This document shows positions 57,490-64,000 of a stretch of 64,000 nt of DNA, in pieces. Each line of letters starts with the position of its first letter. Position 1 is the first letter of the stretch. The DNA lies in the NCBI RefSeq assembly GCF_040529045.1, contig NZ_CP131914.1:4696501-4760500 (forward strand). Reading direction: 5' to 3'. Source of the stretch: Xanthomonas indica (lineage in GTDB: Bacteria; Pseudomonadota; Gammaproteobacteria; Xanthomonadales; Xanthomonadaceae). The position numbers and the translations under genes were made by a program. The notes beneath the pieces are model-generated. The model was not told the DNA's origin, searched no databases, and saw nothing but the letters and a program-made list of their open reading frames with translations.

Positions 57490-58002
57490 TCAAGCCACGT
57501 GCTTGCGCGCCTTGGCCAGCTTCTTGCGCACCATTTCGCGCTTGAGCGGGGACAGGTAGTCGACGAACAGCTTGCCGTCGAGGTGGTCCATCTCGTGCTG
57601 CACGCACACCGCCAGCAGGCCGTCGGTGCTCAGTTCCTGCGGCTGGCCCTGGCGGTCCAGGTAGCGCACGGTGATGGCATCGGCGCGGGTCACGTCGGCG
57701 TAGATGCCGGGGACCGAGAGGCAGCCCTCCTGGTACACCTGTTCGCCGTCGCGCTGCACGATCTGCGGGTTGATGAACACCTGCGGGGCGTTCTTCTCCT
57801 CGCTGACGTCGATGACCATGAAGCGCTTGTGCACGTCCACCTGGCTGGCCGCCAGGCCGATGCCGGGCGCGTCGTACATGGTCTCGAACATGTCGTCGAG
57901 CAGGCGCTGGAAGGCCGCGGAGGTGACCTCGGCGGCGTCGACCGGCACCGCCTTGGTGCGCAGGCGCGGATCGGGGAATTCGAGAATGGGGAGCAGGGCC
58001 AT
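57490..58002 (-). CDS. def: Peptide deformylase
   Basis: A 170-residue metal-dependent enzyme that removes N-formyl from new proteins. All three motifs are present: [18 protein letters not shown] (metal Cys) and [10 protein letters not shown] (HExxH). ATG 58002 begins [18 protein letters not shown], the family N-terminus. Its promoter region is shared with the divergent LysM gene (139 bases between starts). Confidence 0.97.
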   Translation of the reverse strand: MALLPILEFPDPRLRTKAVPVDAAEVTSAAFQRLLDDMFETMYDAPGIGLAASQVDVHKRFMVIDVSEEKNAPQVFINPQIVQRDGEQVYQEGCLSVPGIYADVTRADAITVRYLDRQGQPQELSTDGLLAVCVQHEMDHLDGKLFVDYLSPLKREMVRKKLAKARKHVA

Positions 58003-58140
58003 AGCGGTACCCAAGATGGGGGCGCCGGACGATTCGGCAAGACCTGCGGATTCTACCCGTTTCTGCGCCCGGCGCTTGCGCCCGCACCAGGGTTCTGCAC
58101 TATAGTGCGCCAACCTGTTGGGGAATCAGGCTCCGCGCTC

Positions 58141-59277
58141 ATGTTCAATCGACTCCGCACGGTCGTCGCCGTGGCGATGCTCACCGTGGCGACCTATGCT
58201 GCTTCCGCCAGCATGGCCGCCGAACACCCCGACACCTACGTGGTGCGCAAGGGCGACACCCTGTGGGACATCGCCGGGCGTTTCCTCGGCAAGCCCTGGC
58301 TGTGGCCGGAGATCTGGCAGGCCAATCCGCAGGTGCACAACCCGCACCTGATCTACCCCGGCGACGTGCTCAGCCTGGCCTACCTGGACCGGGTGGCGCA
58401 TGCCGAGGTCAAGCCGGGTCCGCGCCAGGACGCGCCGATCGACGCGATCCCGCTGGCGCAGGTGGAGCCGTTCCTGAAGAACCTGCGCGTGGTCGACCGC
58501 ATCGACAACCTGCCCTACGTGGTCGGCATCGAAGACAACCGGCTGCGCGCCACCGACGGGCAACTGGTCTACGCGGTCGGCCTCGGCCAGGCCCAGGCCG
58601 GGCAGCGCTACGCCGTGGTCCGTCCGACCGTGCGCTACCTGCTGCCCAAGCTCAGCGACGACCTCAACGCCGAAGGCCGCAGCATTCCCGGCAGCGGCAA
58701 CCTGTGGCAGACCTTCGTGCCGCCGGACAAGCGCCGCGAAACCCTCGGCTACGAACTGGCCCAGGTCAACATCGGCACCGTCGCGCGGGTGTCCGCCGAT
58801 GGCCGCCAGGCGACCGCCCTGCTGCTGCAGGACAACGCCCGCGAAGTGCGCGCCGGGGACCGCCTGATCCCGGTCGAGGCGCAGCCCTACGACCTGCAGT
58901 TCGTGCCGCATCCGCCGTCCGAGCAGGCGCTGGCCGCCGGCCTGCGGGTGCTGGCGGTGGCCGATGCGTTCAGCGCGGCCGGCCCGCGTGACGTGATCGC
59001 CATCTCCGGTGGCCGCCGCGAAGGCATCGACAACGGCACCGTGGTGTCGCTGTGGCGGCATGGCACCCGGGTCAACGATCGCGTGCGCCACCCCAACACC
59101 TCGCGCGCCGACGACGGCTTCACCGGCGGCAGCGGCACCACCGTGGCGCTGCCGGACGAGTACGCCGCGCACGCGATGGTGTTCCGCACCTTCGACAAGG
59201 TCAGCTACGCGCTGGTGATGGACGGCATCAAGCCGACCCGGATCGGCTACGACGTCAAGCATCCGGACGCACGCTGA
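58141..59277 (+). CDS. LysM-domain periplasmic protein
   Basis: A 378-residue exported protein: signal peptide (VVAVAMLTVATYAASASMAA) followed by one LysM module at residues ~28-80 (DTYVVRKGDTLWDIAGRFLG, NPQVHNPHLIYPGDVLSL). A ~290-residue C-terminal domain is found conserved beside dprA in many proteobacteria. LysM binds peptidoglycan, so the protein probably sits on the cell wall. It is divergent from def, 81 bases upstream of dprA, and separated from it by a terminator-like hairpin. Confidence 0.92.
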   Translation: MFNRLRTVVAVAMLTVATYAASASMAAEHPDTYVVRKGDTLWDIAGRFLGKPWLWPEIWQANPQVHNPHLIYPGDVLSLAYLDRVAHAEVKPGPRQDAPIDAIPLAQVEPFLKNLRVVDRIDNLPYVVGIEDNRLRATDGQLVYAVGLGQAQAGQRYAVVRPTVRYLLPKLSDDLNAEGRSIPGSGNLWQTFVPPDKRRETLGYELAQVNIGTVARVSADGRQATALLLQDNAREVRAGDRLIPVEAQPYDLQFVPHPPSEQALAAGLRVLAVADAFSAAGPRDVIAISGGRREGIDNGTVVSLWRHGTRVNDRVRHPNTSRADDGFTGGSGTTVALPDEYAAHAMVFRTFDKVSYALVMDGIKPTRIGYDVKHPDAR

Positions 59278-59308
59278 CCCGCCGCCGGGGCATCCCCCTA
59301 CAGCGATT

Positions 59309-59336
59309 GCAGACGGCGCCCGAGGGCGCCGTCTGC
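59309..59336 (+). terminator. Probable Rho-independent terminator after the LysM gene
   Basis: A 12-bp perfect stem GCAGACGGCGCC/GGCGCCGTCTGC with a 4-base CGAG loop is followed by GTTTGCGG. The T-run is short, so termination may be partial and allow reading into dprA. Confidence 0.65.
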
Positions 59337-59358
59337 GTTTGCGGCCTAGCCTGGGCGC

Positions 59359-60513
59359 ATGTCCCCGCCTGTCACCGCTCCCATCGACGCCCCCGCCGAC
59401 CCGGCCCTGCTGGTCCTGTCACTGGCCGGCGGCGCCAGCGCCCCGCGCCGGCAGCTGCTGGAGCAGCAGGGCAGCCCGACCGCGGCGCTGGCTGCCGGTC
59501 CCGCCGGCTGGCATGCCGCCGGCCTGGACGCGGCGCAGATCGCCGCGCTGCAGCGGCCCGACCGCGCCGCGCTGGACACCGCCGAACGCTGGCTGGCGCA
59601 GCCAGGCCGGCACCTGCTCGGCTGCCACGATGCCGACTACCCCGCCCTGCTGCGACGCACGCCCAACCCGCCCCTGGCGCTGTATGTGGACGGCGACCCG
59701 ACGGCGCTGTGGCACCCGGCCGTGGCGGTGGTCGGCAGTCGCGCGCCCAGCGCCGGCGGCCGCGACAACGCCTACGGTTTCGCCCTGGCCCTGGCCGCCG
59801 CCGGCTTCGCGGTGACCAGCGGCATGGCCAGCGGCGTCGATGCCGCCGCGCACCGGGCCGCACTGTCGCGCGCGGACGGGCTGACCGTGGCGGTGGTCGG
59901 CACCGGCCCGGACCTGGCCTATCCGCGCCAGCACGCCGCCCTGCGCAGCCAGATCGCCGCACGCGGCGCGGTGGTCAGCGAGCATCCGCCCGGCACGCCG
60001 GCGCGGGCGGGCCACTTCCCGGCGCGCAACCGGATCATCGCCGGGCTGAGCCTGGCGACCCTGGTGATCGAGGCGGCCACCCGCTCCGGCGCGCTGATCA
60101 CCGCGCGGCTGGCCGCCGAGGCCGGGCGCGAGGTGTTCGCCCTGCCCGGCTCGATCCACAACCCGCTGGCGCGCGGCTGCCATCGGCTGATCCGCGACGG
60201 CGCCGGGCTGGTGGAAAGCGCAGAGGAAGTGTTGGCCGGCGTCGCGCCGCTGGCCGCCGAACTCGCCGACGCCTTGCGCGGACGCCTGAACGCCCCCACA
60301 CAGGGAACCAGCACCGCGCGCGGCGCCACGCCGGTCTTCCCCCATCCCGACTACCAGCGCTTGTGGCAGGCGCTGGGCCACGACCCCATCTGTATGGATT
60401 CAGTCATCGCACGCAGCGGATTGACGGCCGCAGCGGCGTCCTCCATGCTGCTGGCCATGGAACTGGATGGCTACGTGGCGGTCGAACGCGGTCGTTACAC
60501 CCGCAAACCCTAG
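59359..60513 (+). CDS. dprA: DNA processing protein DprA
   Basis: A 384-residue protein that loads RecA on incoming single-stranded DNA during natural transformation. After an N-terminal helical domain comes the Rossmann-like core ([58 protein letters not shown]). A C-terminal winged helix completes it ([36 protein letters not shown]). The usual dprA-smg-topA order follows. Confidence 0.96.
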   Translation: MSPPVTAPIDAPADPALLVLSLAGGASAPRRQLLEQQGSPTAALAAGPAGWHAAGLDAAQIAALQRPDRAALDTAERWLAQPGRHLLGCHDADYPALLRRTPNPPLALYVDGDPTALWHPAVAVVGSRAPSAGGRDNAYGFALALAAAGFAVTSGMASGVDAAAHRAALSRADGLTVAVVGTGPDLAYPRQHAALRSQIAARGAVVSEHPPGTPARAGHFPARNRIIAGLSLATLVIEAATRSGALITARLAAEAGREVFALPGSIHNPLARGCHRLIRDGAGLVESAEEVLAGVAPLAAELADALRGRLNAPTQGTSTARGATPVFPHPDYQRLWQALGHDPICMDSVIARSGLTAAAASSMLLAMELDGYVAVERGRYTRKP

Positions 60514-60556
60514 TTTCTTCACCTCCACAGCGTCTCGCGACGCAGGCCGAGGGGCA

Positions 60557-61030
60557 ATGAAAGAGAGCATTCTGGATGTACTGCTGTACCTGTTCGAACA
60601 CTATTTCAGCGAAGACGCGGACCCGGTCCGCGATCGCGACTCCCTCCAGAATGGCCTGATCCAGGCCGGCTTCAGCCCCACCGAGATCAGCAAGGCGTTC
60701 GACTGGCTCGACGCCCTGGCCGACCAGCGCCCGGCCGTGGCGCAGCCGCGCATCGATGGCCCGATCCGCATCTACCACGGTCCGGAACTGGACAAGCTCG
60801 ACGTGGAATGCCGCGGCTTCCTGCTGTTCCTGGAACAGCACGGCATTCTCGACAGCGACCAGCGCGAGCTGGTGCTGGACCGGGCCATGGCCCTGGACCA
60901 GGACGAGCTGGACCTGGACGACCTGAAGTGGGTGGTGCTGATGGTGCTGTTCAACCAGCCCGGTGCCGAGGCGGCGTACGCGTGGATGGAAACGCAGATG
61001 TTCGTCGACGAGCCGGAGCCGGTCCACTGA
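60557..61030 (+). CDS. smg: Smg (DUF494) protein
   Basis: A 157-residue acidic protein of the Smg/DUF494 family, function poorly known. It has [20 protein letters not shown] at the start and the conserved [20 protein letters not shown] and [21 protein letters not shown] 60557 follows GAGGGG. It is always found between dprA and topA in this group; here two GYF-domain genes are interposed before topA. Confidence 0.95.
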   Translation: MKESILDVLLYLFEHYFSEDADPVRDRDSLQNGLIQAGFSPTEISKAFDWLDALADQRPAVAQPRIDGPIRIYHGPELDKLDVECRGFLLFLEQHGILDSDQRELVLDRAMALDQDELDLDDLKWVVLMVLFNQPGAEAAYAWMETQMFVDEPEPVH

Positions 61031-61051
61031 GCCGCTGACGGTCGCGCACGG

Positions 61052-61774
61052 ATGCACGAAGACACTTCCTCCCCCGCGCTCTGGTACTACGTCGATGCCG
61101 CACGCCAGCGGCACGGCCCGTTGCCGGCGTCGGCCCTGCTGGAACGCCTGCACGACGGCCGCCTGCAGCGCGAGACCCTGGTCTGGCGCGAGGGCCTGCC
61201 GGAGTGGCGGCCGCTGCACGCGCTCGCCGCCGAGCTGGGCCTGCCCGACGCGCCCACCCCGCCGCCGTTGCCGCCACCGCTGCATGCCACCGCCCCTGCG
61301 GGCCCCGCTGCCGCTGCCGCGCCACGCAGCGGCCTGTCCGGCTGCGCGATCACGGCCATCGTCGGCACCATCGTCGGCGTGCTGCTGCTGGCGTTCCTGG
61401 GCATCGCCGCCGCGATCGCCCTGCCCGCCTACCAGGACTATCTGGCACGTGCGAAGGTCGCGCAGGCGCTCGGCACGCTGGCGCCGCTGAAAGACCAGGT
61501 CGCCGCCTTCGCCGCGCAGGAGCACCGTTGCGCGGTCAACGGCGACACCGGCTTCGGTACCCCGCAAAGCTATGCCGGCGACACCATCGCGCAGGTGCGG
61601 GTCGGCCGCTTCGACAATGGCCACTGCGGCCTGGAGGCCACGCTGCGCGTGCCCAACCAAAAGCGTCTGGATGGCAAAGCGCTGTGGCTGGACTACGATG
61701 AGCGCACGTCCGCCTGGAACTGCAGTTCCGACCTGGACGATCGCGTCCTGCCGGTCCACTGCCGCGGCGGCTGA
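61052..61774 (+). CDS. GYF_2-domain membrane protein with pilin-like tail
   Basis: A 240-residue protein. Residues ~10-68 are a GYF_2 domain (LWYYVDAARQRHGPLPASAL, LVWREGLPEWRPL). A Pro/Ala-rich linker, one transmembrane helix (residues ~98-128, AITAIVGTIVGVLLLAFLGI) and a type IV-pilin-like part follow (ALPAYQDYLARAKVAQALGT, with a Cys pair lower down). There is no prepilin leader at the N-terminus. It lies 21 bases after smg and is followed by another GYF_2 protein, so both are probably co-transcribed. Confidence 0.85.
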   Translation: MHEDTSSPALWYYVDAARQRHGPLPASALLERLHDGRLQRETLVWREGLPEWRPLHALAAELGLPDAPTPPPLPPPLHATAPAGPAAAAAPRSGLSGCAITAIVGTIVGVLLLAFLGIAAAIALPAYQDYLARAKVAQALGTLAPLKDQVAAFAAQEHRCAVNGDTGFGTPQSYAGDTIAQVRVGRFDNGHCGLEATLRVPNQKRLDGKALWLDYDERTSAWNCSSDLDDRVLPVHCRGG

Positions 61775-61813
61775 CCGGCGCACCGTTTTCGACTGCAACT
61801 CCCGGGGAACAGA

Positions 61814-62761
61814 ATGACTGAGTGGTACTACGCCGATGCGGCGCAGCAGCGCCATGGCCCGCTGGCGGCCGCCGACCTGCAACAGCGCTTCCAGCGCAGC
61901 GAGATCGGGCTGTCCACCCTGGTCTGGCGCGAGGGCCTGAGCGAATGGCGCACCCTGGCCGAGTTCGTCGACGAGCTCGGCCTGGCCCAATCGCCCCCCG
62001 CGGCTCCCGCGCTGGCACCGATGGAGGTCGGCGGCGAAGTGCCGCCCCCCGCTCCGACGCCGGCCGTGCCCGACGCCTGGGCCGCGCCCGCGCCCCCCGC
62101 AGTCGCATCGCCCTACGCGGCCCCCAGCGCCGTGCTCGACGGCGGTGCGCGGGTGGTCGGCGGCGGCGAGGTGGTGCAGGCCGGTTTCTGGAAGCGCGTG
62201 GCCGCCTACCTGATCGACGCGTTCCTGGTCGGCATGGTCGCCAACGTGATCCAGTTCGTGGTGCTGCTCGGTTTCATGGGGGTCAGTGGCGTCGGCAACC
62301 AGCCCAACTTCACCTCCGCCGCCGGCATCGTCATGCTGCTGATGGTGTACCTGGTGCCGCTGGCGATCTCGGCCCTGTACTACGGCCTGTTCCACGCCTC
62401 CACCAAGCAGGCCACGCTGGGCAAGATGGCGGTCGGCATCAAGGTGGTGCGCACCGACGGCAGCCGCATCACCGTGGCCCGCGGCGTGGGCCGCTACTTC
62501 GGCTTCATGCTGAGCAGCCTGACCCTGGGCATCGGCCTGCTGATGGCGGCCTTCACCGAGCGCAAGCAGGCCCTGCACGACATGCTCTGCGACACCCTGG
62601 TGGTGGACAAGTGGGCCTACACCGACCATCCGGAATGGCAGCAGCGCAAGCTGGGCACCGTCACCGTGGTGATCCTGTCGCTGTTCGGCCTGTTGATGGC
62701 CGGCGCGATGCTGGTGGTCGCCCTGGCGATCGGCATGGCCGCCAAGGGCGGCTGGCACTGA
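61814..62761 (+). CDS. GYF_2-RDD membrane protein
   Basis: A 315-residue protein. Residues ~1-60 form a GYF_2 domain closely like that of the preceding gene (MTEWYYADAAQQRHGPLAAA, LVWREGLSEWRTLAEF). A long Pro/Ala linker is followed by an RDD domain (FWKRVAAYLIDAFLVGMVAN, GKMAVGIKVVRTDGSRIT) and a further C-terminal helix, about four membrane segments in all. The two GYF domains suggest the proteins arose by duplication or recognise a common Pro-rich partner. The function is unknown. Confidence 0.87.
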   Translation: MTEWYYADAAQQRHGPLAAADLQQRFQRSEIGLSTLVWREGLSEWRTLAEFVDELGLAQSPPAAPALAPMEVGGEVPPPAPTPAVPDAWAAPAPPAVASPYAAPSAVLDGGARVVGGGEVVQAGFWKRVAAYLIDAFLVGMVANVIQFVVLLGFMGVSGVGNQPNFTSAAGIVMLLMVYLVPLAISALYYGLFHASTKQATLGKMAVGIKVVRTDGSRITVARGVGRYFGFMLSSLTLGIGLLMAAFTERKQALHDMLCDTLVVDKWAYTDHPEWQQRKLGTVTVVILSLFGLLMAGAMLVVALAIGMAAKGGWH

Positions 62762-62822
62762 GTCCGGTAGGCTCCGGAGCCGTGTTGCCACCTGCGCGGC
62801 GGCCCGCCCGGCCGGCGCCGGC

Positions 62823-62898
62823 TTGACAGCGGGCGCCGGACATGCCCACTAATAAATAAGCGCCGTAGCTGAACGCCCGGGGGTTCCGTCCCGGGCGT
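62823..62898 (+). promoter_or_regulatory. Candidate topA promoter and leader hairpin
   Basis: TTGACA (62823-62828) is followed 21 bases later by TAATAAAT, wider spacing than ideal for -35/-10. Downstream is a 9-bp stem ACGCCCGGG (62873-62881)/CCCGGGCGT (62890-62898) with no T-run. They lie between the GYF-RDD gene and topA and could be a promoter with a leader structure. Confidence 0.35.
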
Positions 62899-62998
62899 CG
62901 GCTTCTCTGCGAGACCGCAACGCTTCACTAACCGGAGCAATTGCGCCACCCTACCGCCCCCAGGGCGTCCGCCCACGCCCATCGAAGCCCGACCCGCC

Positions 62999-64000
62999 AT
63001 GTCCAAGCACCTGCTCATCGTCGAATCGCCCGCCAAGGCCAAGACGATCAACAAATACCTCGGCAAGGATTTCCATGTCCTGGCCTCGTATGGGCACGTG
63101 CGCGACCTGATCCCGAAGGAAGGCGCGGTGGATCCGGACGACGGCTTCGCGATGCGCTACGCGCTGATCGACAAGAACGAGAAGCACGTGGAGGCCATCG
63201 CCAAGGCGGCCAAGGCGGCCGAAGACATCTACCTGGCGACCGACCCGGACCGCGAGGGCGAGGCGATCAGCTGGCACATCGCCGAGATCCTGCAGGAGCG
63301 CGGGCTGCTCAAGGGCAAGCCGCTGCACCGGGTGGTGTTCACCGAAATCACCCCGCGCGCGATCAAGGAAGCGATGGCGCAGCCGCGGCAGATCGCCGGC
63401 GACCTGGTCGATGCGCAGCAGGCGCGCCGCGCGCTGGACTACCTGGTCGGCTTCAACCTGTCGCCGGTGCTGTGGCGCAAGGTGCAGCGCGGCCTGTCCG
63501 CCGGCCGCGTGCAGTCGCCGGCGCTGCGCATGATCGTCGAGCGCGAGGAGGAGATCGAAGCCTTCGTCGCCCGCGAGTACTGGTCCATCGCCGCCGACTG
63601 CGCGCATCCCTCGCAGCACTTCAACGCCAAGCTGATCAAGCTCGACGGGCAGAAGTTCGAGCAGTTCACCATCACCGACGGCGATACCGCCGAGGCCGCG
63701 CGCCTGCGCATCCAGCAGGCCGCGCAGGGCGCGCTGCACGTCACCGACGTCGCCAGCAAGGAGCGCAAGCGCCGCCCGGCGCCGCCGTTCACCACCTCCA
63801 CCCTGCAGCAGGAAGCCTCGCGCAAGCTCGGCTTCACCACCCGCAAGACCATGCAGGTGGCGCAGAAGCTGTACGAAGGCGTGGCGATCGGCGACGAGGG
63901 CACGGTCGGCCTGATCTCGTACATGCGTACCGACTCGGTCAACCTGTCGCAGGACGCGCTGGCCGAGATCCGCGACGTGATCGCGCGCGACTACGGCATC
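62999..64000 (+). CDS. topA: DNA topoisomerase I, 5' part (runs off the window)
   Basis: The first 334 codons of a type IA topoisomerase, which relaxes negative supercoils. ATG 62999 begins MSKHLLIVESPAKAKTINKY. The TOPRIM domain shows LIVESPAKAK and LATDPDREGEAISWHIAEI. The catalytic Tyr308 is in GLISYMRTDSVNLS, just before the window ends. The frame is open to the right edge, so the C-terminal zinc-finger region is outside. The start lies 237 bases after the GYF-RDD gene. Confidence 0.97.
   Translation, partial: MSKHLLIVESPAKAKTINKYLGKDFHVLASYGHVRDLIPKEGAVDPDDGFAMRYALIDKNEKHVEAIAKAAKAAEDIYLATDPDREGEAISWHIAEILQERGLLKGKPLHRVVFTEITPRAIKEAMAQPRQIAGDLVDAQQARRALDYLVGFNLSPVLWRKVQRGLSAGRVQSPALRMIVEREEEIEAFVAREYWSIAADCAHPSQHFNAKLIKLDGQKFEQFTITDGDTAEAARLRIQQAAQGALHVTDVASKERKRRPAPPFTTSTLQQEASRKLGFTTRKTMQVAQKLYEGVAIGDEGTVGLISYMRTDSVNLSQDALAEIRDVIARDYGI

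Overview
The window is high-GC bacterial chromosome, most likely from a Xanthomonas species or a close Xanthomonadaceae relative. The signs are a TonB-dependent receptor of the Xanthomonas/Caulobacter class, a GlgE-TreS/maltokinase-GlgB operon, scattered GTAGGAGCGGCTTCAGCCGC-type REP elements and GGGATTCGGGATT-type intergenic repeats, and the def-fmt-rsmB / dprA-smg-topA housekeeping block. Genus is an inference; no rRNA gene is present to fix it.

1-2.8 kb: an overlapping operon of a ParD-like ribbon-helix-helix protein and a complete type I methionine aminopeptidase sits under a perfect 28-bp palindrome. Diverging from it is a DarG-like macro-domain protein with no DarT toxin beside it. 2.8-4.5 kb: a periplasmic sorbosone-dehydrogenase-like lipoprotein and a DUF2231 membrane protein.

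4.7-15.3 kb and 34.7-40.9 kb: two halves of what looks like one mannoside-utilisation regulon. The first half has a LacI regulator, GH92 alpha-mannosidase 1, a TonB-dependent receptor and GH92 alpha-mannosidase 2. The second has GH92 alpha-mannosidase 3, divergent from a paralogous LacI regulator, a FucP/GluP-type sugar permease and an AGE-family (mannose isomerase-like) epimerase. Near-identical LacI-type operators of the form TTGGATCGATCCAA lie upstream of the receptor, GH92-2 and GH92-3/lacI2. The inferred flow is: uptake of mannosides through the outer membrane by the receptor, trimming by the three exported mannosidases, import of mannose by the permease, and isomerisation to fructose. 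GH92-2 carries Gln where the family has its catalytic acid Glu, which suggests a different substrate such as capped phosphomannan.

15.8-20.1 kb: a small secreted protein built of 20-residue repeats; a quinone-reductase-like gene divergent from a TetR regulator with a clear palindromic operator between them; and an AraC regulator divergent from a short-chain dehydrogenase broken by a one-base deletion.

20.1-24.9 kb: a lower-GC accessory island next to tRNA-Ile2(CAU). It holds several unrecognised genes, one gene directly behind an 11-base G:C homopolymer, a frameshifted lipoprotein, and a decayed tyrosine integrase with an internal deletion and an Arg-to-His change in its active site.

25.3-34.0 kb: glgE-treS/mak-glgB, a tightly overlapping operon for alpha-glucan synthesis from trehalose through maltose-1-phosphate. 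GlgE has an unusual ~380-residue degenerate amylase-like N-terminal extension.

41.1-64.0 kb: core genes. These are rpoD, dtd, an LpxL/HtrB-like acyltransferase, a GNAT acetyltransferase, a GTP cyclohydrolase II with a divergent N-terminal domain, a pair of bacterial PH-domain membrane proteins, a five-gene LPS/glycan assembly cluster, rsmB-fmt-def on one strand and LysM-dprA-smg-GYF-GYF/RDD-topA on the other. topA runs off the right edge.
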